From Neodontobutis hainanensis (Eukaryota > Chordata > Actinopteri > Gobiiformes > Odontobutidae), in NCBI GenBank assembly GCA_024349245.1, contig JALDNG010000022.1, positions 4,063,001-4,127,000 on the forward strand: 64,000 nucleotides of DNA. Reading direction: 5' to 3'. The notes below the pieces were generated by a model. It saw only the letters and a list, made by a program, of their open reading frames with translations. It did not search any database and was not told the DNA's origin. Position numbers and translations under genes: made by a program. Shown here piece after piece: positions 25,506 to 39,600 of this stretch (position 1 is its first letter; each line of letters opens with the position of its first letter).

Positions 25506-28277
25506 CTAACAAGATTGTATCTCAATTTGAGGCTGGACTGATTGTCTTTTAGGACACAATATCTTTGAGAAAGCCCTTCGAAAGCTGCTGTGGCACAAAG
25601 GGTACAGGAAGGGATTGATGGCAGAGTTAAGCCACAGGAGCCAGAATGTCATATCATACCAGTAGTTCTCCACACATTCACCACTACAAGCTGCACGGAT
25701 GATCATTAGCAGAGTGTAAGGCGCCCAGCAAATCCCAAAAATGCAGACAATAATTGCGAGAGATTTGGCAATTTTTTTGTCTCGTGTAAGCCGGGAGCCC
25801 TGTGTCCTTCGGCCAGGTACCATGCATGAACCTGTGGGTTGGAACAATCTGGAATTTTTCCTATTCGGGGAAAATCTATCCCTTTGTAGGAATATTTGAC
25901 TGGTGGCAGGCTCCCCACTAGAAGAGGGGGACAGTATGTCGTCATCCTCAATAACCGCTGAAATGGCAGTGGGCTCACTAGACGACACCTTGCGGGTCTT
26001 CACATAAAACACAGACCATGCTACGGCCTCTTTGTGCTTCTTAGTGCTCGGCTCCGGCTTGGGCTCATCCTCGGAGCAAGCACTGCTGTTCTTGTTCCTA
26101 CGATGGATGTTCAGGTAGATGGAGAGGTTAAAGAAAGCCACAGAGATAAAAGGGGCGAAGAATTCAAATGTAGAAGCACTCAGAAGGAAGTACCAAGTGA
26201 AATAAAACTCGGCATAACACTCATGGGAAGGAACAACGCTCTTGCCCACGACAGACTCCCAGAAGATGATGGCAGGACCGTAAAGGAGGAAGGCCAACAC
26301 CCACACAGCCACCATCTTGAACACAGCCTGTTGGGTCATGTTCCTCTGTGCTCTGTATTTGACCTACACCAGAAAGAAAGGCATTATTGCACTTTTAATA
26401 AACACCCATCTTTCACACAGCCATAGAAGCTCCTATATTAACTGACAAATGCACTTGCCTCTGCCACACAGCAGCACAAGAGACCGTGTAAATAAAACCC
26501 ACTCATGAAGCGGTGTGTCACTGTAGCTAAAGAGAGAAGGGGAATGTCAGGCTGAGAGCCACATTCACCAATGCAACACATTTGTGTGAAAGAGACATCT
26601 GGTTTCTCCTGATTCACTCATCCCTCCCTCCTTCCCTCGCCATCACCCAACAGTTATTCTCCCCGCACTTGCTCCATTTGCACTTTACCTCATGCCAGTC
26701 TAACGTCTATCATTAAACCGACCTCTTCTATTTACCCCTCTGTCTTTTGTAGTTAGGTTTTCATCCCTTTCGTTGCCTAAAATCATCTTTGCTGTTGCAA
26801 CAGCTGGGTATCTGCCTGCAAGACAATGACAATGGCTAATTGTCACTGCGGTTAATGAGCAACTTTACAAATCCACTTGGGAGTCAAATCAAAGATATTG
26901 TAAAGTGGAGCTACTACACAGTGCTATTAATTTATTCTAGTCCTACACTTAAGTGTTCATTGTTGTACGTAAAGGACTTCCCATTTCAAAAATAAATCAC
27001 AAAAAATGTTTCCTGTGAGGTATTCAACATATTATATCAAGCTATAAAAATATATAGCCATAAAAAGTAAGTAAGGATGATGTCAAAATGGTTTATTTAA
27101 AGAAGAGTGTGTGCTTTTGCCTGTATCAACTGACATGTCATCTGCTGGTGTTTGCATTGACAATATATTTGCTGAACAAATTAATTGGGCTGTTCTGTGT
27201 TGGAACAAAATTAAAAGAGAACAATGTAAAAGAACAAAGCTGTGGATAAAATACACTGCTCTAAAGAGTGACATGTTTTAGAAGGGGCAATGCTCCAATG
27301 CCACTTACACTGATATCTGTGTGTGGTAGCGGGCAGCCTGTACTTACTGCTCTTGTGACTGACAGGAAACGGTCATAACTAATGAGGACAATGTTGAAGA
27401 CGGAGGCAGTGCAGAGCAGGTAGTCCATGACCAGCCACACCTTGCAGAGCCCCTTCCCCAGCATCCAGCGGCCTGTCAGGTTGTATGGGATGTACACTGG
27501 TATGCAGAAGGCACCTAGGAACGGGAACACACAAAGACACATACATATAGGTTGCATGATGATTCACCTTCCACAAGTCTCTACTTATGTGCACTTGGCT
27601 CCAGAACCCAGCACAGTATTGATGTTACCCATTGTATTTGTCCAAAATGTTCCACTGCAGTGAATTTTAAACAAAGGACAGTCTGCACATGAGGCACTCT
27701 TTAGGAGATTTCATAAATGCATTAAATGAAAGCACAGGTTTGAGTGTTTGATAGAATAAAATACAATATTTTCTTTATTTACAGATACAAACCTGTATGT
27801 TAAGTTATGAAGGACAAGAGGGTCACCCAAACTTCCTAATTAACAAACCCGGGACACAGTGTAATTATAACAAAAAGGCAATCACAATATGTATCTGGGG
27901 CATGATTTCACATTCACACTGAAAAGAACAAAAGATATGAGATGAGCCAAACGTGAGACAAGGGGATGGCACAAAGAAGAGCAGGAGGCAAGGAACTCAC
28001 CCACGAGAAAATCAGATATGGCAAGGTTCAGAAAGAAGTAGTTGCTCTGAGTTCTTAGGGTTTTATCCACAATAAAAGCCATAATGACCAGAGCGTTCCC
28101 CGCCACAATAACGACCACAAGGGTGATCATAAGGACGGACAGGATCACGACCAGGTAGCCCGGGAGGACAGTCCCAGGCTCGGACACAGCAGGAGTCAAG
28201 TTGCCGCTGGAGTTGGACTCCAAAACGTGCACACCCATAGTTAATTCACTGCCAAAACCATCGTAGTGCTTTTTCAT
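25506..28277 (-). CDS. hrh3/hrh4-like: Histamine receptor, H3/H4 group, three exons
   Basis: Class A GPCR for histamine, expected to couple to Gi/o. Exons: 28277-28001, 27514-27348, 26363-25506; joined they give 433 residues, close to human H3 (445). Start at 28277 is the first in-frame ATG, with TAA at the codon before the upstream TTG GAC run and a G at -3. Visible: N-glycosylation motif NSS; TM1 GNALVIMAF; TM2 LNLAISDFLVG; disulphide cysteines C116 and C197; amine-binding D123 in VMDYLLCTAS; SYDRF at the end of TM3; E215 in TM5, the glutamate that contacts histamine in H3/H4; a long third loop; ICWAPYTLL in TM6; NPFLYPLCH in TM7. DRF, TRAV and the TM6-TM7 text resemble H3 more than mammalian H4, yet the neighbours are those of HRH4. 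Exon 2 ends at a strong GTAAGT donor giving TRAVKYRAQ. Confidence 0.92.
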
Positions 28278-30485
28278 TTCACGCACACAGGCACCGAGCG
28301 AGTCCAATTACGCGCCCAAACGTTCCTCTCCACTTTACTAAGGAGTAAAACATGAGTGGAAAACCGTGCGTAAAATGACACGCGTTTCCCAAAAATCCCA
28401 TGCTTGCCTTTAATCTGCGTGTGTGAGCTGCAGAGGCACAAGTTTCGATACAAGTTTGTGCGTAACAGTGATAGTAGATCCAGCTTAGGCGCGCGCTCTC
28501 CTGTCTGTGACGCCGGTCAGATGATTTATCAACAGTGCTGCCTGCTGGATGTGTGAGAGTGGAGCGCACAGCTGCTTTTGTCGTCGCTTCGGACGCAAAC
28601 AAGAGAAAACACGAGAGAGAGAGCACATCCTGACTCACTTTCAGAATAAACCTTACATTACCACATTTGTTGTAGGAAATACTGTATAATAATGATTGAG
28701 AATATTTGACTTTCTTTGTATGTAATATTGTATTATTGGGATGGTTGGATTGATGTTATGGCGTGTCCACTTCAATTTTAGAAATATAAAATGGGCTAAC
28801 GTTCTAAAGAAAATGCATCCTACTCTATTGCATAAATGTCTTTTCCCCAAAAGTTAATGGACACAGCTTTTATTATCTAGACACCAGAACTTCCGGTCTC
28901 TGTCCCTGATGATTTTGTCTCCCTTCACTTTTGGTTCTTTGTCCGCAGCAGCCAGCGTCTGATCAAAGGCTGAAATCTGCAATCAGAAACTGAAGTGGTC
29001 CAGACGCTCGAGGCACACTGAGGCGAAACAAGCAGATCATGCAGGGCAGGGTTCAGCGTCTGCCACAGGATCCAGTCACACCCAGCATCAAGCTGAGTGA
29101 TTTACAGGTCAGTGTCCAGCAACAGGGAACTCAACAAAAAGCACCGCGCACCAGAAATTGGACCACACACGTTTCTTTGTCTCATTATCTTTTATTTAAT
29201 CAATTTACAAAAGCTGGATCCGGGCCCAAAAAATGCGCGCTGGAAATTGACTTTGGGTCAGACAAAATATATTACATTAATTTAGGCTTTAGGTTCAGTA
29301 AAAAAATTTAATCTCTTTCCTGTTGCTTGCTTTATACCAACAATAACATGGCCTATACCTGAAAGTGAAATGGCTATAAACATTGATTTTTAAAAATGCA
29401 TGAATAATGTATTTACACTTGAGGTGTGTTGTGAGTCTAGTCACAATCTTTTTTTTTTTATTAAAATGTAGATCAGTAGAGAAAGTTAAGGAAATATTGT
29501 CAACTTTTATACCTTGTATCACCACACTTGTGCAAATGAAAAAAATAAAAATAATTTTGTTTACAGTTTATTTTAAGAAAATTATCCTCTTGAAAATCCA
29601 TTTAAAATTATGTCAAACTTCACCCAAAGTGTGTTCTCACAATCAACAGCTGGTTGAGTTGAAATCTGAAAATCTGCTAAGAAGGCTAATTATTCTCCTC
29701 AACTTTAAGTAGGAATTTTGCTCCATAAATTCACAAAAAAATATGATTAGTGCCTGGATGGTGTGTATAGCATGATAACAGCTTGTCAGCTAAGTGAATT
29801 AGCTGTAATTGTTCTCGGTGGTTTCAATGAGCATGCAGCTGTGACCACAGTAATGGAGTAGATTTTCAAGAATCCGACAATGGAGCAGTCTTTAAAATGT
29901 GTCATTAGTCCATGAGCCCCTTCCACTGAAGATACTGGCTGCTGATAAAAGCCACTGTCAGAACAGTTGGGTTGTGGTACAGAAAACCCAAAGTAGCAAA
30001 AGCACAGATGAGTCCAAGATATTTTTAGATAACAGTCCTCTGTTCCCCAAAGCCAACCCCGGGGTGGTTAATATGCAGACCACATCTTCTTGAGGATCGA
30101 GTGACACTAAAAAAGAGAGGTGAGGCCAAACCCCACAGGATCCAGTGCGAGGTAAGCGCTTGGAGAAAACACGCCATGGTAATAAGTTGAATATTTAACA
30201 GTCTTTTGAGAAGACGAGACACGCACTGGGGATAACGGACATGTGCGAGTGGGCGTGAGGGTGTTTGTGGCACTGAAACTCTGTGAACTTCATTCTGTAA
30301 AGCCGTAATGCCTGATCATATTTGTAGAAGAGGCTGAATACATTTGTGCAGGAGTTCATTCACATGCAGATTTAGGTGGAAGCTGAATTGAATCTGGGTT
30401 GGATAATAAATCCATTAACACGGTGTATACTCAAATTTAATGTTGACCAAAAGAGAAGTGAGAAATGTTAAAAATTAAAGATCGT
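28278..30485. other. Receptor 5' region and interval to impact
   Basis: The first ~350 bases upstream of the receptor ATG (28278-28630) are GC-richer and probably contain its 5' UTR and promoter; no TATA box is clear. The rest is AT-rich without a recognised gene. An ATG-started plus-strand ORF at 29039-29311 ends a possible exon with CAG and GTCAGTG at 29110 but matches nothing I know. Confidence 0.45.
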
Positions 30486-30491
30486 TTTAAT
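30486..30491 (-). terminator. Possible variant poly(A) signal of impact
   Basis: Minus strand reads ATTAAA about 180 bases after the impact stop codon. ATTAAA is the commonest variant hexamer. No AATAAA on this strand was found closer, so this is only a candidate. Confidence 0.3.
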
Positions 30492-30669
30492 AAAAATACC
30501 CTGCACTGGTAACATTATATTTTAAGGCTTCGAATAGTGATGGAGATATAACGTTGTAAGGTTCCTCTCTTAAGAAAAATTTGCATTTGCTAAAAATGAC
30601 ATTTCCACTAAAGTAGGCGGCGGTTTGTGTTTGGCGTCTCTGATTAAAAGCCTTTGGTCTTCATTAAAT

Positions 30670-33600
30670 TCACTTGATCTTCTTGTTTTTTGGCCTTTTG
30701 GTCTTCCCTCCTGATTTGGCGGCCTCATCCTGCGAAACAAGAGGGAGAAATTAGTACGCAAACAGACTTATGATTATTTTACATTAGCGCTCCACTTAAT
30801 GGTGCCAAAGCATTTACAAGATTAATATTTGAGTGCTGTTTTACAAGCTTATGACTAAATTCTTTTGACCGACTGTCTTGTCAGAACGCCTGCTGTGTTT
30901 ATAACCTTCCGGAAATGTGCAAATTGCAATGTCCTGATTGTCACACGCCATACTGTTTAGAATATATTTTGTTGAATACAGTGTTAAATTTTCAAACCAG
31001 ACTTTCAACTAAATGTGCTTGGAAAAACATGAAGCAAAGAAATATTCAGGAACTCTTTAATATTAATGTAACCCTGCTGTACCTTGTATTGCGTTCACAG
31101 AAATGTTCACTCTAGACGGGAAATCACAGTTGTAGTGTCTTGGTATCTATTACTTGGAAGGTTTAAAGCACTAACATGCTTGAAATAAGTGTTTTTTTTT
31201 CTTTCTCTCATGAGGTGCAGGTGTAAAATTGCTCTTGTTTGTCTGAGATAATTTATTTTAACCCTGGGCAGAATAGTTTAACTTTCTCTCACACACATGT
31301 TTTTTATGTTTCTCAAATACTCCAAAACACAAATTAAACTATTTTTTATTACTAAAGTTTGTTCACTGTCAGCATAGAGTATAGTGAAGGTTTTGGTTAT
31401 CACTTGTTTTTAATGTTTTGAAGGGGCGCAATGGCTCAATGGTAGAGCAGTTGTCCTATAACCGTAAGGTTGGCAGTTTGATTCCCGCTCTTCCTAGTTC
31501 ATACTGTCGTTGGGCACTAACTTTGCCTTGTGTGGTGTTCCAGCTGTGAAACTAATGTGATGGGAAGCTTAATGTAAAGTGCTAAAGTGCCAAGCGCTAT
31601 ATAAAATCCATGCCATTACCATATGTTGATGAGGTGCATTCTGGCTACAACTAACAGTTACATAGAGACGGATCTGTCAGACCAAGATCACTTTGTCTAT
31701 CAAAAACTGGATGGTCCACTTGAATCAAAATTAATAAAATGCTATTGTAATGATTTTCTGTCTGGCTCCATATCATCGAATAAAAAGTTATGTAGTGTGG
31801 CTGTAAGCATCTTCCCTCTCTTGTCCCGAACTTCACCCAAAGTCCTTTTGACACCTAACATGCAGCATTCAATATTCAGAGTTGACTGTATAGTAAGTGT
31901 CCCAGTGGTTAGCGCTCCTACCAAACAGCAAGGTTGTGTGTTCAAACACAAACATTGTTGGCCAACTCAGTCCTTTCTGTGAGAAGTCTGCATTACCTCC
32001 TGTGTTACCATGGTTTCTCTCCGGGTACTCCGGCTTCCTCCCAAACACATGCATGTATAGGTCAATTGGCAGCACTAAAGTGTCCCTGGTGAATGAATGT
32101 AAGAGTGAATGCTTGTCTGTCAGCCCTGCAACCAACTGGCCATTGTCCAGGGTTTACCTACCTCTTCTAAGGCCCAAAGCTGCTGGGGTAGGCTCCAATC
32201 ACCTTCGCATGAGGTTGAATTAATATTTTGTATTTGTCAGTTCTGGTCTTGTCTCATTAGCTTATATTACAAGAATAGTCTGCTATCATATTAGTGGTTT
32301 TCATTTTTGATTATCATGACCATTCTTAACATTTTTAATGGTCACTGAAGGACTCAAAACCTATTTTTACTCTCTCATGTCTCAGTCTTGGACAATTTTA
32401 AAACTCTCCCTCTAACCCTGCCTCCTTCACCAAACACTAACCCCTCCATGTGTTTGGACATAGTGTCAAACTGGACAATTTTACAGCTGTTCCCTGGGAT
32501 CTCTTCCAATGTGTTATACACTGATCTAAGTCTTGGCTCGGTCTGTCCTCGCGGTGGTCTCAATCTTGATTTGTCTTAATTCCTAAAAGTCTAGGTATTG
32601 ACACACTCTTGTCTCAGTCATGATTTGGTTACACTAGCTTGTGCCCACACAGAAATCTACCATCAGTTAATATAAACTAACTTTACACAAGTACAACATA
32701 GAGCCTTACTTAAAATATCCTTGACTATCACTTTAAATCATACCAGTAAGTCTGTTTTTACAAGACTCGTTGCTCCATTGCTGGTGACGTCTTGGCCATG
32801 TTCCTTCTGGGTTAGTTCTAAAAAATTTTTAAATGTACTGCTTATATATTTTCTCTCACACCCATCTCATGATGAATTCTCTTGACAGGAGCTTCACTGC
32901 CTGGACGTTAATTCTAAATTGTTATTGATGGACATAGTGTTGTAGCTTTTTACTACAGTATTTTTCCTTTGAATATTTATTTTCCTCCATTGTTCATATT
33001 TTACAGTTGATTTTAAATTCTCTGCCTGGTGACTACCAATTTCCCCTGTGGATCCTCAAATCCCACACCCGGAGGCATTGGTCCTTAATTAGTTGTGACC
33101 GAGTCTGGTGCTGAAGCCTGGGTGGATATTTTACAGTGAAGTTGGAGGGGTTTTGAAGTAAGATACATTTAGGAGTGGGGTTTGTACTACCTTTAATCTA
33201 CTTCTGGAAACATCTGAAAAGTTCAATCATGTTATCAATGGAATAACTTTGCAGAACACAAAGATGACTTCAAAGAGACTGGACCCAAGTGCTGACTAGT
33301 AAAAGCAAGGAGAGAAGTGTTTGATCTCCAGGACATGTGGCCACCAGACACTTCAAATGAGGCAATATCCCTAATGTGACAGCCATGAAGGAGTTACTGT
33401 GGAAACACAAAGTAAGCCAAGCTCACATGGAATTATTCCTTCAATTCTCTCATGTGTTGTAAGCACTGTATATATGTTCTTAAAAGCAAGTACTTTTTTT
33501 AATTCAAATCTTTGTGTTGTACTTTGAGGAGGAGTCATTACCCAAATGGGTTAAAATAAGGCATGGTCACAGTAACCAGACTGAGAACTTTGGAATATTA

Positions 33601-36600
33601 GGCTAAGAGGGGACAGTGACGTTCACCTCAAGCAAGGCGGATCTTTACTAAAAGGAGTGCATAAGCCAGAAAGTGCACTCTGCAAAAAATATCCAGATTT
33701 TTGAAACTGTGGGTAAAAACAACTGCATGCAACCTCCCATTTATAAATCTCACTAAAAGAAGAACTATGAGCAGCTGTATCCACATACTGTCATGGCTGT
33801 CTACATGCCTCAATTTAACAAAAGGACAATAAAAAGCTTGTTGCATATGCATGTTTCTGCATAAACATGAGCCGCTGGGCCTTTGGCTGCTGTCAGATTC
33901 AGATCAATTCAGATTGGCTAAGCTCTACTTTAACTACATTTACAAAGTCCATATTAAACATACATGTGTAGGCTTTATATCAGCACATTTATTATCATTT
34001 ATTGAGGCCAAAAAAAATATTGTGCATGTCAGACAATAAGTTGACATAGCAATTATTGTGCCAGGCCTATTGCCATCATTGTGTGGCACCATGTGATTCC
34101 CATTCCTACTACTATTGCTGATCATTTGTAGGTTAGATTAAAATGCATCTGTTTACGTCAGCAAGCACACACAGCATTTATTGGTTGCTTCCATTCACCA
34201 CCTCGCTGTGTGGTTTGCCTTTATGCCACATCTCCACTTTGTGCACACACGTGGGTCATAGTTCTAGCTCCCACCTGGCGTGGGCAGTGTTCCACACACA
34301 TTTGTGTTGTGCGTACACAAGCGTTATAATTGAGGCCTCAGGTGGGTTTATCATCCAAAAACTGAGGTCAAGATTGACGGATGATGGTTCAGTGAAAGTT
34401 GACAATGCAATAAGCAGAAGCTTGTCTCACCGTGGAGGCAGTGTACCCCTCCTCCACCAAGATGTTTCTGGCACAGTTGTTGATGTGTTTGAAGCGGTCA
34501 GGGCCCAACAAAATACCGCCGTACCACCGGGACACGACCACCATAACATTACGCACGTCCAGAATCTGTGGTGAGAAACAAGACAGCCCATATGAGAAGT
34601 GAGTGTGAATGTGACAGAGTGGGAAAGAACATACAAAGAACAGAACGAGCAGAATTCCTACAGGTTGTAAATTGTGACATAAACACCTGGCTATGACTGT
34701 TAGCCCACAAAAAGCACACAAATATTTCACACCAAAGACAGTAAAATTAAGCATTGCTGTCAGTCACAAGCTGGCGGACTGAGGTGCCCTACTTTGAAGA
34801 GATTCATTTATTTTGCCACTTTATGCAAAATAGAACAGTAGGTTGAGCAGTGGATTTGAGAAAGAACTGTATGGATCAAGGTTATCCATTCACTTTGAAA
34901 ATAAAAGAATGTAATGTGTAGTATAGTGATAATTAAAAATACAGAATGTACAAACTTCACTAAAAAAGGACCTACAGTATAAGCCAATGCATTAAAAACA
35001 AAGTTTGTTTAAATGTGATTATTTTCCATCAAAGAACAAAACCGAAAATAAACTGAAAAAGAAAATAGTTGGTTGCAGACTGAGCACTCCAGAAAGCTTA
35101 GGACGCCTCTTACTGGTAAAAAAGTATAAAACTACCTGGGATGGTACTTTCTGAGTCTTCTGCTGATATTGCTAGTGTGACTTGGTGGGATGTGTCAATA
35201 ATGGTACAGTAGCCCTGCAGGGACATGCCGTTGTCGATGGACAAACCCCGTGAAACATGGTCTGATGTAAGTTCACTCTTGGTAATATCAAATTCAAATT
35301 CAAATTCAAAAATCAATTCAGTTTATAAATAACACACCACACTGTGTACTAAATAATAAATATGAATGTGCTTCTCCTCCAGCAGTGCTAAGGTTGTCCT
35401 CTCTGGGCACTTGTACAAAGAGAAATATCACATATGGCTCTTCATTTTAATGTTCAAATTCAAAATTCAAATTCAAAATTACTTTATTAATCCCCAAGGG
35501 GAAATCCAGTTGTAAAACATCTGCAGCAGTTTACAGTTTGAGGCGCAGTGGCACAGTGGGAGAGCGTTCGTCCTATAACCAGAAGGTTGACAATTCAAAT
35601 CCAGCTATAAAAGTTCTTTATAAGGTTCTTGTTGAAATAATGTTGAAGGTTTATTTGTGCCTACATTAATTGTAAAGTATTTTCATTAATTCAAAAGGTA
35701 CCTAGTGTACATTTTCTGTCCATTCAATACAATTTAAATGCAGTCGGCTAAGTCAGCTTTACCATTTCTTCAAAGCTATGTGATGTACTGCTAATGAATG
35801 TCCTCACTAACCTCACTTGAGGTAATTATCCCACTCTGAGTAAAAAAAGGACAGGATTTTAAAATGAGACAAATCCTGAGTCTGAGTTCCATTTGACACT
35901 GCAAACGTGCATTAAACATGATCTGTCATTCAAAGGGGAATCAGTCACATCTGGCTGCCGCTGCTAACACTATTAAGCAGAACTTTTTTTATTCATCACA
36001 TTACACTTGCTCATGCAATGGCAAAACGACCAACTCTAAATGAGGAAAGGGTTGATGAGAAGAAAGAGATTAGCAGGAGAATAGATTAAGAAGGGAAGCT
36101 CTTCTTGTAGATTGGTGGTAGCAGATTAATTACCGTGTTACACAGAGGAATGAGACAGATACTATCGCTGGAGTCACAGTAGGTCAGTCAGCTGCAACAG
36201 TGACCTGATTAGAAGTCTTTGTGTATGAGCACATTGGTAAGAAAAGTACACCGGAGAGGTTTAGGGTTATGGGTGTGAAACAAGGACAAAAAGAAGTTAG
36301 ACTCTTCTGATTTGGTTGCAGCTGGTCCATGACATATACTACTATCTCACAGGGATTTATCTCTGTAACGCACTAGCATGGACCACTGCTGTCATCTTAT
36401 GAATGGACATGAACTTTGACATGAGTCATGAAGCAGTGAGAAAGAATGGAGGAGGTACTTTATGGCACACACCTTCCACTCTGGACATAATTCAGCATGA
36501 GGAGAGACAAAAAACAGCAAGGACAATTGCACATTGTAGTGTGACGTGGGTGCAAAAGTGACTCAATGTGCCATCTGACAACATGGGCCAGTGACAGCGG

Positions 36601-39600
36601 CTCTCACAAATCAAATCAAAGATTGTGCTAGTGGAGAAATTATTTCCCAGTAGAAGTGCTAGGAATCACTCTGTGTGGTTAAATTTCTTCTTCTTATCTA
36701 TCCAATTAAAGAGTGGGCTCCGCTCTCCGCAGATCAGGCTTTTTAACATTACATTTTGGGACTTAACAGAAAAGTGACAATGATAAATTCTATTGTCCAT
36801 AACAAGCTTAAAGAAATGAATTAAATAACCTGACCAAAAAGAATTCCATTTTTCCTAAGCTCATTAGGATACCTTCTATTAATACAATTAATAAAAATGT
36901 ATTTCAGACTGTTCCAGCTGACAGTAATAAAATCATGTTGTGCAAATAAAACGGTCCCTGGTGATTGTAATTTATTCATCTGAAGATGCAGCTTTTGGCT
37001 CTTCCTCATTAAGAAACAATGGATTAACTGGGCTGCTTAAAAAATACTTTTTGTGTCTATGTCTTCTTACTTTTCATCAAGTTGGCTGCTTCAAGTTATC
37101 ACTGTAGAATATTATTATAGGATAATAGGTAACAAATTAACTTTTGTTACCTTATGCAGCTATGTTGTGAAGTATGCAGTGCAAATACAGAGAATGTTTA
37201 CTGAACATCCCATGTGAATGTATCAGATGTATATTTAAGGGTTGATGTAATCCACATAGAAGTCTCTGTTTTGTGTAGGTCATATTTTTACTATAGACAT
37301 CTGCTTTTGACCACATATCCTTCAGGGCAACTTTGAGCAAACTGTGAGCTACACTGTTGGGCAGTTTATCACAGGACTGAGAAACATGGGCAAACAACCT
37401 CTCACAGTTCACAGCTTCAGGCAACTTTACAGTCATGTGTTTGGACGGTGGGAGACATGCCTGCAGAACTTTCTCACTGTGAGCCAACAGTGCTCACCGC
37501 TCCACCTTCAGGCTGCACATCACTAAAAATTTATGAAACATTTTTGGATTAAGAAACATGCTTGTAATAAATACATTCTGAAGGCTTTGGAGAATATCTA
37601 ATATTTATACATCTGACATTCACATTCACAACAATTCATTTAAAAAAACAATTAACAATTAAAATTTAAATTTGCATTTCTTTAGCCCTTTATAAACATG
37701 TTGTTTCCATAAACGTCTTGTTATTCAGTGCTTTTCTAATTAAAGCGCCGCTTGGACCTCCTCTCTCTCCTTTGTTTTTGTCAAAGCCACATCACAGAAA
37801 AATGTTTCCATGTCAACTGCCACAGAGGCTTTTAGCTTTGTTGTTGCTAAAGGAACCTCAAAGCTGATAACACAGTAATCTGTCAGACAGCCTTTTTGAA
37901 AAAAAAAAAAACATGTTTAGGCTATAGTTTGTGGGTTATGTTGTTTGACGTGTTAATGACCATTTTTGTCCATTTCATATAAAGCATTATGCCAAATTGG
38001 GCAGACTGTTAACAAGCAAGCACTGAGCAGACAGAAGGCTGGAATCTCTTTATTGCATATTGCTCTTTTTACATGGGTCTTTGTAGTATGCAGCTAAGTG
38101 TGCAATGTTCATTTGCTACATTGGGCTGGGGTGGGGTGAAGTGAATGGAATGATAACCTGTAGTAAATGGAGCAATCTGCCTCCTGCTGCGGTCTCACCA
38201 TCATCTTCACAGTCCTGCAGGAAGCTGTGCTTGTCCTCGCAGTAAATTCTACAGAACAAGAAATAGACATTTCAAACCAGCTCGGCATCAGGTGGGATAA
38301 AAGATGGAAGACACGTTTAGTCCGAGAATGACGAGGTGATAGTTCAAGTTCAAGTTCAAGTCTGCTTTATTGTCAATTCTTCCACATGTACAGACATACA
38401 TACATACATACATACATACAGAGAATCGAAATTGTGTTACTCTCAGACCCCGGTGCACACAGATAACATTAACATTAAAGCCTTAAAAAAAAAAAAAAAC
38501 TCTTCAGTGCAAAGTTTTTTAAACTAGCGTAAATGTCAACATCTCCTCACTGTGAGTAATGACCACCCAGGCTGTGCATCAGCAGCTCGACCTCATTAGA
38601 CCATGGCCCAAACACACAGCAAGACAAATAGGCCCACAACAGTCCTTTCACAAATGACACAGAGCAGCCACTAGCCTTCATTTCCACTAGTGCTTTGTTG
38701 ACCTTTAATTGCTGTAATGTGGCCTTTAGAGTAAGAATAAATTGGTAAGAAGTAAGAATGGGTTAAATCTTTACTTAACCTTCTGTGTTAAAGGTTCAGT
38801 GAAGGACAGCTATTAATAACACCTTTTAAGGCAAATGCAATTGTTGAGTATGGCAGATGTTGTTTTTTTGCACATTGTTGCTGCTATAGAACAGAGGAAA
38901 ATCCTTAAAATTCATTTGTCTGGATGCCAAATTTTAGATTGCAATGCCACATCTCACTCCCCTCCTCTCTGCACATACGGTAGCCTTGCAGGGACATGCT
39001 TTTATCTATATTTTATCTGTGTCCACAAGGGTACCAAGATGGACAATGTAAAAAGTGATATTCTAATATGCAATTGCACACTAATGAGAACCTATGTAGG
39101 GGTGCTTGTGGCAGAGCGGTTAGCACTGCTCACAGCAAGAAGGTTGTGGGTTTGATCCCAGATGCCAGCCACCAGCGCCCTGTCTGTGGAGTCTGCATGT
39201 GTTACCCTGTTATGGTGGGTACTCTCCAGGTACTCCAGATATGCATTATGTTTGGTTGATTGTACAAAAGGTAATGATCAATAGATTGAGGTAAATTTCT
39301 CCCACATGGCAAATTTGGCAAATACAATGCAACTCCAATATAAAACCAGACATTAGATCTACAAAAATACACAACTTTACTGACCTGTACGCATAAATGT
39401 TATGAGTGGCGCTGGCAATCTTCTTGTTTTCATACAGCTTCCCGAGGACCATTTTAACCTGCAACCCACAGCAAATGTGTGAGCATGACTCTCACCTGCT
39501 TTTAAATGCATTATATATACTATAGAAAAGTGCTGACACATACAGTTCACTTGGGTTCTGTCTCAGCACAATGTTAATACCCTCTACCAAAGCCTTATAT

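Noticed and set aside
25706..26426. ORFs overlapping the receptor's last exon in other frames and on the plus strand
   Set aside because: Shadows of the receptor coding sequence, without homology.
27336..27347. Use of the GTACAG donor just inside the GTAAGT site of receptor exon 2
   Set aside because: It would leave exon 3 out of frame; the GTAAGT donor after GCA is stronger and keeps the frame.
28278..28307. N-terminal extension of the receptor from a TTG at 28307
   Set aside because: Vertebrate genes start at ATG; the first in-frame ATG is at 28277 and an in-frame TAA lies immediately upstream of the TTG.
31424..31500. Possible tRNA gene with box A and box B
   Set aside because: It continues into a SINE body and recurs at 3950-4236 and 35540 with shared non-tRNA sequence; it is a SINE head, not a functional tRNA gene.
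37152..37487. 111-codon open stretch on the minus strand in impact intron 9
   Set aside because: It begins with TTG rather than ATG, has no recognisable domain, and impact splices correctly from exon 9 to exon 10 without it.
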